53,080 bases of DNA from Solirubrobacterales bacterium (GCA_003244205.1 QHBW01000043.1:1-53080); one strand, 5' to 3'. Positions 40,280 through 48,970 are shown, counted from the first letter of the stretch. Numbers and translations: made by a program. The notes: generated by a model from the sequence alone, not told the origin.

Positions 40280-41398
40280 GTGCCGATCCCGCCGTTCACT
40301 GCTTCGCACGACGGCTTGAGGAGAGAGATTCGGGAGTTCATTCGCTCGGAGGTCCGGCCCCACGCCGACGAATGGGAGCGTGATCGTTGGTTTCCCGATG
40401 AGCTCTTCGGGTGGTTTGCGCAGCGGGGGTACTTGGGATTGAAATACCCGCGTTCGCATGGCGGGGCGGGGGGCGATTATCTGGACGATGCCGTCCTGGC
40501 GGAGGAGCTCGCGGGGTGCGCCTCCGGTGGCGTAGCCGCGGGCATCGGCGCGCACATCGGGATCGCCACACCGCCGATCTGGAAGTTCGGCTCAGACCAG
40601 CAGAAGCGCGACTATCTCGAGCCAGCGATCCGCGGCGAGCGAATCGCCGCGTTGGCGATCACCGAACCCGACGCGGGCTCCGATGTTGCCTCGATCCGCA
40701 CCTTTGCGCGCGAGGTGGACGGTGGCTTCCTCGTCAACGGCGCCAAGCTCTACATCACCAACGGGGTGCGCGCGGACTTCCTCGTGACCGCTGTGAAGAC
40801 GAGCGGCGAGGGCGGCCATCACGGGCTCTCGTTCCTGATCATCGAACGCGGTCAGGGCGTCCGCTCGACCAAGCTCGACAAGCTCGGCTGGCACGCCTCC
40901 GACACCGCCGAGATCGCCTTCGAGGACGCCGAGGTGCCGGCCGAGAACCTGCTCGGGGAGCGTGACCGCGGCTTCTATCTGATCATGGCCAACTTCCAGT
41001 GGGAGCGCCTGCTGATGGCGCTCGGTTCGGTCGCCGGCATGCAGGCGGGCTTCGAGCTGACGCTGGAGCTGGTGGGCTCTCGAAGCGTGGGGCAGACCAC
41101 TCGCCACGCCTTGGCCGAGGTCGCGACCACGATCGAGGTTGGCCGCGCGCTCACCTACCACGCGCTGCGCCTCTTCCACGCGGGGATCGACGCGGTCGCC
41201 GAGGTGACGATGGCCAAGCTCGCCACGCAGCGCGCCGCATGCGACACCGCCGCGCGCTGCCTGGAGATCGTCGGACTCGACCCAGGGACCGACACCCACC
41301 TGCTCGAGCGTCACCTGCGCGACGCGCGCCTGGGCCCGATCGGCGGCGGCACCGATGAGATCATGAAGGAGATCCTGGGCAAGACCCTGGGTCTGTGA
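40280..41398 (+). CDS. Acyl-CoA dehydrogenase
   Basis: 372 residues, about 40% like the gene before it by eye. ALAITEPDAGSDVASIRTF and IGGGTDEIMKEILGKTLGL are present; as in its neighbour the base is not before GT but at Glu242 in QWERLLMALG (isovaleryl/long-chain type). The segment IVGLDPGTDTHLLERHLRDARLGPI is shorter and less usual than the IHGGAGY of the neighbour, so substrate or stability may differ. GTG 40280 gives the conserved start; TTG 40136 would run translation through the hairpin. Ends 2 bases from the convergent kinase stop. Confidence 0.9.
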   Translation: MPIPPFTASHDGLRREIREFIRSEVRPHADEWERDRWFPDELFGWFAQRGYLGLKYPRSHGGAGGDYLDDAVLAEELAGCASGGVAAGIGAHIGIATPPIWKFGSDQQKRDYLEPAIRGERIAALAITEPDAGSDVASIRTFAREVDGGFLVNGAKLYITNGVRADFLVTAVKTSGEGGHHGLSFLIIERGQGVRSTKLDKLGWHASDTAEIAFEDAEVPAENLLGERDRGFYLIMANFQWERLLMALGSVAGMQAGFELTLELVGSRSVGQTTRHALAEVATTIEVGRALTYHALRLFHAGIDAVAEVTMAKLATQRAACDTAARCLEIVGLDPGTDTHLLERHLRDARLGPIGGGTDEIMKEILGKTLGL

Positions 41399-41400
41399 GG

Positions 41401-42909
41401 CTAGAGCCCGCTCGACGCGGGGGCGGGGTCGCCGGCGCTCACCGACTGCCGGACCGAGCGCTCATAGCCCGGCAGAGTCAGACGGATGCGGGCACCCCCG
41501 AGCGGTGAGGCCTCCGCCTGGATCGTGCCGCCATGCGCCTGCACGATCGCGCGCGCGATCGCCAGGCCGAGCCCTGTTCCGCCTGCGGGCCGGGCGCGGG
41601 CCGAGTCGGTGCGAGCGAAGCGGTCAAAGATACGGTCGCGCTGCTCGGCTGCAATCCCGGGGCCGTCGTCGTCGACGGTGAACTCGAGCTCGCCGCGGGC
41701 GGCCCGGGCTGCGACCTCCACCCTTCCGCCCGCCGCTGTGTGCTCGACGGCGTTGAGCACGAGATTGCGCAGGACCTGGGCGAGGCGATCGGGATCGGCC
41801 CGCAACGTCCCCCTCGGCACCGGAGCCAGCTTGAACACGCGGTCGCCGAGCATTGTCAGGCTCTCATAGAGCGAGTCAAGGTAGACCTCTAGATCGAGCT
41901 GCTGGGTGCGCAGCAGCTCCTGGTGATCGGCGCGCGTGAGCAGCAGCAGCTCATCGATCAGGCGCTGCATGCGCAGGATCTCCGTGCGCACCATCCCCTC
42001 GACCCGATCGACATCGGCGCGGCTGACATCCCGCTGGGCGGCCAGAACCTCGAGCTGACCGCGGATCACCGTCAGCGGCGTGCGCAACTCGTGGGAAGCG
42101 TCGGCGACGAAGGCCTGCTGACGGGAGAAGGCGTCCGCGAGCCGGTCGAGCATGTGATCGAAGGCGTCGGCGAGCACGCGGATCTCGTCGCGCGGGCCGC
42201 GCGAGGCGATCCGCGGCGCGAGGTCTCCGGCATCGACCTGGGCGGCTGTACGCGCCATCCTGCGCAGCGGGGCGGCTGTGCGAGCGGCGAGCAGGTAGGC
42301 GGCGCCGATCGCCACCAGCAGGGTCAGGCTGCCCACCAGCAAGAATGTCGTGGCCACCCCGTCCTGGGCGCGCTCGACCGCCGACAGCGGCTCGCCGATC
42401 ACAGCCGTGGCGAGGATGTGACCGCGTCTGGAGACGGGGGTGACTTGCACCCGAACACCTCCGACGTCGCGCAGGCGATAGTTGTGCAGCCCCGGTGCTG
42501 CGGCCAGCAGGGTGTTGCCCTGCTGGCGCTCTGCCGCCTTCATGTCCGGTGCCTCGCGCGGCTCGTTGCGATCCGGGCCCAGGCCGAGCAGGTCGGGCTC
42601 GTTGGTGATGACCTGGCCGTTGGAGAAGCGCATCAACACGAGGCGCGCCGACCCGCCGAAAGACGGCAGCCCGGTCACGTAGGCGCGCGCGGCACGGGCC
42701 ACGTCGGCCGGGTTGTCCTCCTCGCCGGCAAGCCCCGAGCGCAGCAGATCGGAGGTGTCCTGGCGCAGGTCGTGGTCGATCTGCCGGCGCACCTGCGAGC
42801 CCGTCCCCTCGTAGGTGGCGATGAAGGTGATCGCGAAGGCGATCGCCAAGATCACCCCCATCGAGACCGTGAGACGGGCACGCAGGCCCCAAGCGCGGCG
42901 CTCAGTCAT
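41401..42909 (-). CDS. Sensor histidine kinase
   Basis: 502 residues. Membrane helix 1 (LTVSMGVILAIAFAITFIATYEG), an extracytoplasmic domain of about 130 residues, helix 2 (VATTFLLVGSLTLLVAIGAAYLLAA), a HAMP linker (RTAAPLRRMARTAAQVDAGDLAPRI), then HisKA with His273 in DASHELRTPLTVIRGQLEVLA and HATPase with NAVEHT, DDDGPGI and GTGLGLAIARAIVQAHGG. Order is like MprB/TcrY-type kinases. It overlaps the response regulator by 8 bases, so the two are one unit. The signal is unknown. Confidence 0.94.
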   Translation of the reverse strand: MTERRAWGLRARLTVSMGVILAIAFAITFIATYEGTGSQVRRQIDHDLRQDTSDLLRSGLAGEEDNPADVARAARAYVTGLPSFGGSARLVLMRFSNGQVITNEPDLLGLGPDRNEPREAPDMKAAERQQGNTLLAAAPGLHNYRLRDVGGVRVQVTPVSRRGHILATAVIGEPLSAVERAQDGVATTFLLVGSLTLLVAIGAAYLLAARTAAPLRRMARTAAQVDAGDLAPRIASRGPRDEIRVLADAFDHMLDRLADAFSRQQAFVADASHELRTPLTVIRGQLEVLAAQRDVSRADVDRVEGMVRTEILRMQRLIDELLLLTRADHQELLRTQQLDLEVYLDSLYESLTMLGDRVFKLAPVPRGTLRADPDRLAQVLRNLVLNAVEHTAAGGRVEVAARAARGELEFTVDDDGPGIAAEQRDRIFDRFARTDSARARPAGGTGLGLAIARAIVQAHGGTIQAEASPLGGARIRLTLPGYERSVRQSVSAGDPAPASSGL

Positions 42910-43573
42910 CACGCAGGCGGTAGCCCACCGAGCGCACCGTCTCGATCGGTGCCGGACGTCCGCTCGTAGCCAGCTTGCGGCGCAGGTAGCCGACGTAGAC
43001 CTCGACGATGTTGGTCCCGGGATCGAAGTCCATGCCCCACACGGCGCTCAGCATCTGGCTGCGCGACAAAGCCTTGCCGGGATGGCGCAACAGGAACGCG
43101 AGCAGCTCGAACTCCTTGGCCGACAGGTGGATCTGAGTCCCATCGCGCTCCACACGGCGCGTGAGCAGGTCGAGGCGGATCCCGGCGGCCTCGAGCACGG
43201 TCGACTGCACCTGCTCGGGACCGCGCAGGTGCGCGCGCACGCGAGCAGCGAGCTCGTCGAAGGCAAACGGCTTTGTGACGTAGTCGGTCGCGCCGTGATC
43301 GAGGCCCGCAACGCGGTCGGTGACCTCGCTGCGGGCGCTCAGCAAGATCACCGGCAGCGATGGCTTGGCGTCGCGCAGCGAGCGCAGCACGCTGAGACCA
43401 TCGCGGCCGGGCAGCATCACGTCGAGGACCACGAGATCGACGTCCTCGAGGAGCGCGCGGCGCTCGCCCTCGATGCCGTCGAGGGCGGAGCTCACCGTAT
43501 GACCCTCGGCGCTCAGGCCGCGCTCGATGAAGTCGGCGATCGCCGGCTCGTCCTCGACCACCAGGATGCGCAT
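42902..43573 (-). CDS. OmpR-type response regulator
   Basis: 223 residues. Receiver domain with acidic pocket EDE (8-10), phospho-acceptor Asp51 in VVLDVMLPG, Thr/Ser in LLSARSEV and Lys in YVTKPFAF. The winged helix follows (IHLSAKEFELLAFLLRHPGKALSRSQMLSAVWGMDFDPGTNIVEVYVGYLRRKL). Partner of the overlapping kinase. ATG 43573 begins the usual MRILVVEDE; ATG 43582 adds three residues. A TAGGAT box lies just upstream. Divergent from an SDR gene by 93 bases. Confidence 0.95.
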   Translation of the reverse strand: MRILVVEDEPAIADFIERGLSAEGHTVSSALDGIEGERRALLEDVDLVVLDVMLPGRDGLSVLRSLRDAKPSLPVILLSARSEVTDRVAGLDHGATDYVTKPFAFDELAARVRAHLRGPEQVQSTVLEAAGIRLDLLTRRVERDGTQIHLSAKEFELLAFLLRHPGKALSRSQMLSAVWGMDFDPGTNIVEVYVGYLRRKLATSGRPAPIETVRSVGYRLRDD

Positions 43574-43666
43574 GGCCTCCATCCTAGGAGGCGGCGAGCG
43601 CACGGTGGCACGGTCGGCGCTTCGCGATAATGGCTCGCTTGAAAACGACGACGAGGAGACACGAAC

Positions 43667-44494
43667 ATGGGAGTACTCGACGACAAGGTGGCGATCGTGA
43701 CCGGCTCGGCGCGCGGGATCGGGCGCGCGACGGCTGAGCTGTTGGCCTCCGAGGGCGCCAGAGTGCTGATCAACGATCTCGACGGCGATCTGGCCGAGCA
43801 GTCGGCCAAGGAGATCGAAGGAGAGACCGTGGCGTTCGGCGGAGACCTGACCGAGCCGGGCGTCCCCGACGAGCTCGTCTCCCGGGCGGTCGACGCCTGG
43901 GGCCGGCTCGACATCGTGGTCAACAACGCCGGCTACACGCTCGACGCGCCGATCCACAAGATGAGCGACGAGTGGTTCCAGCGCATGCTCGACATCCACA
44001 CGATCGTCCCCTTCCGCGTGCTGCGCGCCGCGGCCCCCCACCTGCGCGAGCCGGCCAAGCAGGAGCGCGACGAGGGCCGCGAGGTCTTCCGCAAGGTCGT
44101 CAACGTCTCCTCGATCTCGGGGACGATGGGCAACGCCGGCCAGGCCAACTATTCCGCCGGCAAGGCCGCCGTGGTCGGGCTCACCAAGACACTCGCCAAG
44201 GAATGGGGCCAGTTCAAGATCAACGTCAACGCTGTCGCCTTCGGGTACATCGAGACGCGTCTGACGGCCTCCAAGGAGGAGTCCAACACGATGGAGATCG
44301 GCGGCGAGAAGGTCCAGCTCGGGATCCCCGATCAGCTGCGTGGCATGGCCGCGATGCTGATTCCCCTCGGGCGCCCCGGAACCCCCGAGGAGGCCGCCGG
44401 CGGCGTCTTCTTCCTGTGCTCGCCGTGGTCCAACTACGTCCACGGACAGACGCTCAACGTTACCGGCGGGCAGTTCACCGGCATGACGACGTAG
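43667..44494 (+). CDS. SDR family oxidoreductase (FabG-like)
   Basis: 275 residues. NAD(P) motif TGSARGIGRA (13-22), LDIVVNNAGYT, catalytic Ser in VNVSSISG and YSAGK. GYIETRL and GRPGTPEEAAGGVFFLCSP-WSNYVHGQTLNVTGG close the fold. A 3-ketoacyl-ACP/CoA reductase-type role is likely; a longer insert (HLREPAKQERDEGREVFRK) before the Ser strand resembles mycobacterial FabG4-type or HSD17B4-like proteins that reduce acyl-CoA substrates. GAGGAG lies 9 bases before the ATG and a GATAAT box at 43626. Confidence 0.9.
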   Translation: MGVLDDKVAIVTGSARGIGRATAELLASEGARVLINDLDGDLAEQSAKEIEGETVAFGGDLTEPGVPDELVSRAVDAWGRLDIVVNNAGYTLDAPIHKMSDEWFQRMLDIHTIVPFRVLRAAAPHLREPAKQERDEGREVFRKVVNVSSISGTMGNAGQANYSAGKAAVVGLTKTLAKEWGQFKINVNAVAFGYIETRLTASKEESNTMEIGGEKVQLGIPDQLRGMAAMLIPLGRPGTPEEAAGGVFFLCSPWSNYVHGQTLNVTGGQFTGMTT

Positions 44495-44507
44495 GGCCTG
44501 CGAAGGC

Positions 44508-44513
44508 TACGCT
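44508..44513 (+). promoter_or_regulatory. Possible -10 box of the cation efflux gene
   Basis: TACGCT, 7 bases before GTG 44521, in the 26-base gap after the SDR stop. It would give a leaderless transcript; read-through from the SDR gene is also possible. Confidence 0.3.
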
Positions 44514-44520
44514 GGACGTG

Positions 44521-45453
44521 GTGCACGCGCATGCCCACGGCCAAGGCCACAGGGCCCCCGGCGATGCCGGCTCCGTGCGGGAGCGGAGCACGGATCGCCG
44601 GGCGCTCGGGATCGCGCTGGCGCTGATTTTGGCCTTGATGGGCGGAGAGGTGACCGCGGGAATCGTGGCCTCGTCGCTGGCGCTGCTCTCCGACGCCGCC
44701 CACCTGCTCACCGATGCCGCCGCCCTCGCTCTGGCGCTCGTGGCGGCGAGACTCGCGACGCGCCCCGCCAAGGGAGCGATGACCTTCGGGCTCGGTCGCG
44801 CTGAGATCCTCAGCGCCCAGGTCAACGGCCTCACGCTCGGCCTGCTCGCCATCCTCGTGGCGATCGCCGCCGTGATGCGCCTCGTCCATCCCCCCAACGT
44901 CGACGCGAAGCTGGTGTTGGTCGTCGCCGCCGTTGGCGTCGTCGTCAACCTCCTCGCAACGCGCACGCTCGCGAGCAGCGACCGCCAAAGCATTAACATC
45001 GAGGGCGCCTACAAGCACATCCTCACCGACCTGGTCGGATTCGCGGCAGCCGGCGTCGCGGCCCTGGTGATCCTCGCCAGCGGCTTCCAGCGCGCCGACC
45101 CGATCGCCTCGCTGGTGGTCTGCGCGGTGATGGTGCACTCTGCGTACGGGCTGCTGAGATCCGCGGGGCGCGTGTTCATGGAGGCCGCCCCGGAGGGGGT
45201 CGACCCGGGCGCGATCGGACGCGTCCTCGCCGAGGTGCCCGGGGTCGTTGAGGTCCACGATCTGCACGTCTGGGAGGTGACGACCGGTTTCAGCGCGCTG
45301 GCTGCGCACGTGCTGGTCGATTCCGGCGCGGACTGTCACGCGATCCGCCGCGAGCTGCACCGGACGCTCGATGAGCAGTTCGGCCTGCGCCACACGACGC
45401 TGCAGGTGGATCATCGCCCGCGTGGCGGGCTGCTGGAAATCGAGTCTGGCTAG
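44521..45453 (+). CDS. Cation diffusion facilitator (zinc/cadmium efflux type)
   Basis: 310 residues. The N-terminus is His-rich (VHAHAHGQGH). Six helices carry the metal site: SLALLSDAAHLLTDAAALALALVAARLA (HxxxD of helix 2) and YKHILTDLVGFAAAGVAALV (HxxxD of helix 5). The cytoplasmic domain ends EVHDLHVWEVTTGFSALAAHVLVD and HTTLQVDHRP, with its usual metal-binding His. HD-HD sites favour Zn2+ (Cd2+, Co2+). GTG 44521 or 44518. Its stop overlaps that of the convergent gene by 4 bases through CTAG. Confidence 0.92.
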   Translation: MHAHAHGQGHRAPGDAGSVRERSTDRRALGIALALILALMGGEVTAGIVASSLALLSDAAHLLTDAAALALALVAARLATRPAKGAMTFGLGRAEILSAQVNGLTLGLLAILVAIAAVMRLVHPPNVDAKLVLVVAAVGVVVNLLATRTLASSDRQSINIEGAYKHILTDLVGFAAAGVAALVILASGFQRADPIASLVVCAVMVHSAYGLLRSAGRVFMEAAPEGVDPGAIGRVLAEVPGVVEVHDLHVWEVTTGFSALAAHVLVDSGADCHAIRRELHRTLDEQFGLRHTTLQVDHRPRGGLLEIESG

Positions 45454-46067
45454 ACCGCGCCGAGCTCCAGCAGGCAGCCTGAGAAGAATTCTCCCGCCTG
45501 CGAGACCAAGTAGCACGTAATCGCGGCGACCTCATCGGGGCTGGTCCGTGGCCCCGGCGCGATCGTCGTCGGGGTGATCCCGTAGCGTGCCCACTCGATC
45601 GAGAGCGTGCGCGCAAGGTTCTCGAGCCCGGCGCGCGCCGCAGACGCGTGTGGCCCCGCGTCCATCCGGGGCGCGAGCAGCACCACCTTCCCCCGACCCT
45701 GGGGAATCAGAGTGGCGTTGGCCACGGTCCGCACGACGTCCCAGGATCGATCCAGGCAGTTGCGCAGGGGCGCGAACGCGGCCTCGCCATCGATCCCCGC
45801 CGAGGCGCCGGCGAAGAGGTCGGCCGCGTCCACCACGAGCGCGTCCAGCTCGCGAGTGCCGACAGCGTCCCGGACCGTCTGCCCGGCCCTTTCTTCTTCA
45901 TCTTCGAAGCCATCCAGCGCCAGCTCGACGAGCGACGCCGCCAGCGCCCCGGCCGCTCCCGCGACCGCCCCGCTGAGCTCGCCCGCGTGGCTGCCGCCGG
46001 GAACGAGGGCCACGTTGACGCCGGCCAGCAGCCCCGAGCGAAAGAGCGTCCCGGTCGGCGCGCTCAC
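45450..46067 (-). CDS. Degenerate short-chain dehydrogenase-like protein
   Basis: 205 residues. The C-terminal half is plainly SDR: ASAARAGLENLARTLSIEWARYGITPTTIAPGPRTSPDEVAAITCYLVSQAGEFFSGCLLELG. But the catalytic YxxxK is replaced (His at the Tyr place, Arg at the Lys place), and the N-terminus (GLLAGVNVALVPGGSHAGELSGAVAGAAG) lacks the TGxxxGIG nucleotide loop, with about 50 residues missing. It is thus probably not an enzyme in the usual sense. GTG 46067 overlaps the acyltransferase stop (GTGA), so it is co-translated with it and may be a partner protein. Confidence 0.75.
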   Translation of the reverse strand: MSAPTGTLFRSGLLAGVNVALVPGGSHAGELSGAVAGAAGALAASLVELALDGFEDEEERAGQTVRDAVGTRELDALVVDAADLFAGASAGIDGEAAFAPLRNCLDRSWDVVRTVANATLIPQGRGKVVLLAPRMDAGPHASAARAGLENLARTLSIEWARYGITPTTIAPGPRTSPDEVAAITCYLVSQAGEFFSGCLLELGAV

Positions 46068-46855
46068 GCCGCGGCGGCGGTCCGGCTGCGAGCCGCGCGC
46101 CGCTCGGCGCGGACGCGGCGGGCCATCCCGCGGCGCCCCAGCTGCTCCAGCGCGCCGTAGAGCACGCGTATCGCCTCGAAGATCTCCTCGGCCACCGCCT
46201 GCTCCTGCTCGCGCGTCGGAGACTCGACCTTCTCGAAGCGGATCGGCTCGCCGTATTGCACGGTGACGAGGGGAAACTGAAGCTTCTTCCAGTTGCGCAC
46301 CCTGGAGGACCCGTAGATGGCCGTCGGCACCACCCACGCGCCGGTCTCCAGCGCCAGGCGCCCGATCCCTGGCTTGACGTTCTCTGACAGCTTGCCGGTG
46401 CGCGAGCGTCCTCCCTCGCAGTACATCGCGACGCACCCGCCACGCCCGAGGATCGTCTCCGCGGTGATGAAGGCGTCGTCGTCGTGTGCACCACGGCGCA
46501 CCGGGAACACGCCGCCGTGGCTGAAGATGAACTGCGCCGGGCGCGTAAAGAGCTGCGACTTCGCCATGAAGCGAATCTTGCGACGCAGGTAGACCCCGAT
46601 GAAGAAGTGGTCCATGAAGGAGAAGTGGTTGGGGGCGAGGATCACCTGGCCAGTGAGCGGCACGTTGTCTGAAGCGATCCCGCGCAGCCGGAAGAAGATC
46701 AATGAATAAAAAGTCACCACCGTGCGCACGAGCTGGTAGGCCCAGTCGGGGTCGCGCGTGCGTCCGCGCGCGTGGAAGCGGTCGAAGTACTCCTTGGGGC
46801 GCGGGTCCTTGTAGACCTGCTGCTTCATCGGGGCCAGCTCCTCGCTCATGCTCAT
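46064..46855 (-). CDS. 1-acyl-sn-glycerol-3-phosphate acyltransferase-like (PlsC family)
   Basis: 263 residues. Motif I NHFSFMD (His and Asp of the HX4D catalytic pair), motif II HGGVFPVRRG, motif III YCEGGRSRTG, motif IV VVPTAIYG. One membrane segment (LVRTVVTFYSLIFFRLRG) anchors it. It acylates lysophosphatidate or a related alcohol in phospholipid making. Downstream of glpK by 27 bases, so glycerol use and phospholipid assembly may be joined. Its C-terminus is basic and Ala-rich. Confidence 0.9.
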   Translation of the reverse strand: MSMSEELAPMKQQVYKDPRPKEYFDRFHARGRTRDPDWAYQLVRTVVTFYSLIFFRLRGIASDNVPLTGQVILAPNHFSFMDHFFIGVYLRRKIRFMAKSQLFTRPAQFIFSHGGVFPVRRGAHDDDAFITAETILGRGGCVAMYCEGGRSRTGKLSENVKPGIGRLALETGAWVVPTAIYGSSRVRNWKKLQFPLVTVQYGEPIRFEKVESPTREQEQAVAEEIFEAIRVLYGALEQLGRRGMARRVRAERRAARSRTAAAA

Positions 46856-46882
46856 GCTTGCTACCCGCTCTGGCGGGTGCGG

Positions 46883-48364
46883 TTACCGGGTCGCAGAGCC
46901 GCGACAGCACGCGAGCGCGCGCGCCCATCCGTCGAGCAGCTCGGCTCTGAGGTCCTCGGCCATCTGCGGCTGATAGCGCGCACGCTCGCGCCGGCTGCGC
47001 CCGACCTCGTCCAGGGTCCACAGCCCGACGCCGACGCCGGCGAGATAGCCGGCGCCGAGCGCGGTCGTCTCAGCGACCTCGGGCACGACCACGGGGACAC
47101 CGAGGACGTCGGCCTGGAACTGCATCAGCCACGGGTTCACCGTCGCGCCGCCGTCGGCACGCAACTCCGCCAGCGGCGCCACCCCCGCCGCCTCGATCGC
47201 GCGCACCGCGTCGACCGTCTGATAGGCGATCGCCTCCAGAGTCGCGCGCGCGAAATGAGCGCGCGTGGCGCCGCGCGTTAGCCCGACGATCGTCCCGCGC
47301 GCGTAGGGATCCCAGTGCGGGGAGCCCAGCCCGGTCAGGGCGGGAACGAAATAGACGCCGTCGTTGGACTCCAGCGAGCCCGCCAGCTCAGCGGTCTCCT
47401 CCGCGTGCTCGATCATGCCCAGGCCGTCGCGCAGCCACTGCACCGCCGCCCCCGTGACGAAGATCGACGCCTCGAGCGCGTAGTCGCGACGACGCCCCAC
47501 TCCCCAGGCCACCGTCGAGAGCAGGCCTTCCACCGGCGCAGGCACCGCGGTGCCGACGTTGACGAGCACGAAGGAGCCGGTGCCGTACGTCGCCTTGCCG
47601 CTCCCGGGCTCCAGGCAAGCCTGGCCGAAGAGAGCAGCCTGCTGATCGCCGGCCACCCCAGCCACGGGGATCTCGGCGCCCTCGAAGAGGTCGCCGCGCG
47701 TGGTGCCGATGACGCCGCTGCTGGGCACGATCCGCGGCAGAGCGCGCTCGGGCAGATCGGAGAAGAGGGTCAGCAAGTCGGCGTCCCAGGCGCCGCTCTG
47801 GAGGTCGTAGAGCAGCGTGCGCGAAGCGTTCGAGGCGTCGGTCGCGTGCTCCCCGGTGAGCCGCTGCAGCAGCCAAGCATCGACGGTACCCAGCGCGGCG
47901 CGGCCATCCTGCGCCCGCGCGCGCAGGCCGTCGACGTTGTCCAGCAGCCATTCCATCTTCGTGGCCGAGAAATACGGGTCGAGCACGAGCCCGGTGCGCT
48001 CGCGCACGAGCGGCTCGTGGCCGGCGTCGCGCAGCTCATCGCAGCGTCGGGCCGTGCGGCGGTCCTGCCACACAAGCGCTCGGTGCAGCGGCGCGGCGCT
48101 AAGCGGATCCCAAGCGCACACCGTCTCGCGCTGGTTGGTGATGCCAATCGCCCGCAGATCCGCCGGCTCGGCCCCGGCGCTGCGCAGTGACTCGCGCACG
48201 GCCGCCTCGACGGAGGCCCAGACCTCGTTGAGGTCGTGCTCGACGTGGCCCGGGCGCGGGAAGTGCTGGGCGAACTCGATCGTCGCCCGCCCCAGCGGCT
48301 CCGCGCTTTCGTCGAAGACGATGCACGTCGTCGAGGTCGTGCCCTGGTCGATCGCGAGGATCAC
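46883..48364 (-). CDS. glpK: Glycerol kinase
   Basis: 493 residues. ATP-dependent phosphorylation of glycerol to sn-glycerol 3-phosphate. FGGY family marks: ILAIDQGTTSTTCIVFDE, ITNQRETVCAWD, ALVWQDRRTARRCDEL, DPYFSATKMEWLLDN, ATYGTGSFVLVNVG and LTGLGSPHWDPYARGTIVGLTRG. GTG start. An EIIAGlc-binding or phospho-His loop cannot be judged. No glpF or glpD adjacent; a PlsC-like gene follows, consistent with phospholipid supply. Confidence 0.96.
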   Translation of the reverse strand: MILAIDQGTTSTTCIVFDESAEPLGRATIEFAQHFPRPGHVEHDLNEVWASVEAAVRESLRSAGAEPADLRAIGITNQRETVCAWDPLSAAPLHRALVWQDRRTARRCDELRDAGHEPLVRERTGLVLDPYFSATKMEWLLDNVDGLRARAQDGRAALGTVDAWLLQRLTGEHATDASNASRTLLYDLQSGAWDADLLTLFSDLPERALPRIVPSSGVIGTTRGDLFEGAEIPVAGVAGDQQAALFGQACLEPGSGKATYGTGSFVLVNVGTAVPAPVEGLLSTVAWGVGRRRDYALEASIFVTGAAVQWLRDGLGMIEHAEETAELAGSLESNDGVYFVPALTGLGSPHWDPYARGTIVGLTRGATRAHFARATLEAIAYQTVDAVRAIEAAGVAPLAELRADGGATVNPWLMQFQADVLGVPVVVPEVAETTALGAGYLAGVGVGLWTLDEVGRSRRERARYQPQMAEDLRAELLDGWARALACCRGSATR

Positions 48365-48397
48365 TGCGCGCGCAGCCTATGGACTGCACGCGGCCAG

Positions 48398-48419
48398 AGC
48401 CCCACCCGCGGGTGGGGCT
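48398..48419. promoter_or_regulatory. 22-bp perfect palindrome upstream of glpK
   Basis: Arms AGCCCCACCCG and CGGGTGGGGCT, no spacer; 33 bases upstream of the glpK GTG. Both flanking genes point away, so it is not a terminator of either. It could be an operator or a hairpin in the glpK leader. Confidence 0.5.
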
Positions 48420-48650
48420 GTCCCGTGCCCACCTGCAGAGCCTTGGAGCTCCGGCCGGCGCATGCATGTCCTCGTCGCCTCACGCGCGGCGTACCGCGCG
48501 TCCGTCATGGGCCGCGACAGGAGGATCGAGGCCCGCCACGAGCCCTGCAACCGGTTGCGAGCAGCGGAGATTCCTCACGGGAGGAGAGGGAGGTACCGGC
48601 GCTCGTCCGATTGCGAGCTCAAGACTGCCAGGCTGCGGCGGCTTTGACCA

Positions 48651-48698
48651 TCGACCGCCGGTCCGAGGATCAGCGGGTGCGCGTCGACCGGCGGTCGA
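48651..48698. promoter_or_regulatory. Two TCGACCG palindromes, possible operator pair
   Basis: TCGACCGCCGGTC (48651-48663) and TCGACCGGCGGTCGA (48684-48698, perfect around one base). Their centres are 33 bp apart, about three helical turns; as a pair they also form a 13-bp inverted repeat with a 22-base loop. The second touches the -35 position of a TATGCT box (48716). This should regulate the biotinyl carrier gene and those behind it. It does not look like the BirA or BioQ sites I know. Confidence 0.5.
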
Positions 48699-48757
48699 AC
48701 GTCGGAGGCGCGCTTTATGCTCGCGACCGTCACCGCCAGCGCGAGAGGAGCCCCGCC

Positions 48758-48970
48758 GTGCCCGACGTCGAGGCGCACATCACAGGAACCGTGTGGAAGA
48801 TCGAGGTCGCCGTGGGCGACGCTGTCAACGAAGGCGACACCATCGCCATCCTTGAGTCGATGAAGATGGAGATGCCGGTCGAGGCCGAGGATGCCGGTAC
48901 CGTCAAGGAGGTCCTCTGCGAGGAGGGCCAGGCGGTCAACGAGGGCGACACGCTCGTTGTCCTCGAGTAG
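48758..48970 (+). CDS. Biotinyl/lipoyl carrier protein (TB7.3-like)
   Basis: 70 residues, a free-standing biotinyl domain. ILESMKMEMPVEAEDAG has the MKM motif with Lys36 as the biotin site; WKIEVAVGDAVNEGDTI and GQAVNEGDTLVVLE are the flanking hammerhead strands. Size and sequence resemble mycobacterial TB7.3 (Rv3221c). GAGGAG lies about 10 bases before GTG 48758. It carries biotin for a carboxylase whose other subunits are elsewhere; the carboxyltransferase at 34526 is a possible user. bioB-F-D follow, giving a biotin-centred cluster. Confidence 0.9.
   Translation: MPDVEAHITGTVWKIEVAVGDAVNEGDTIAILESMKMEMPVEAEDAGTVKEVLCEEGQAVNEGDTLVVLE

Larger units (their letters stand above)
48365..48757. 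other. Divergent intergenic region of 393 bases
   Basis: Between glpK and the biotinyl carrier gene. It holds a 22-bp perfect palindrome near glpK, a pair of TCGACCG-type palindromes near the carrier gene, and a TATGCT box (48716-48721). A frame of about 61 codons (48462-48647) is Arg-rich with no motif or ribosome site, and I do not call it a gene. Confidence 0.55.

Noticed and set aside
48462-48647. Small 61-codon gene upstream of the biotinyl carrier
   Set aside because: Arg-rich, no ribosome site, no motif, and it runs into the operator region.
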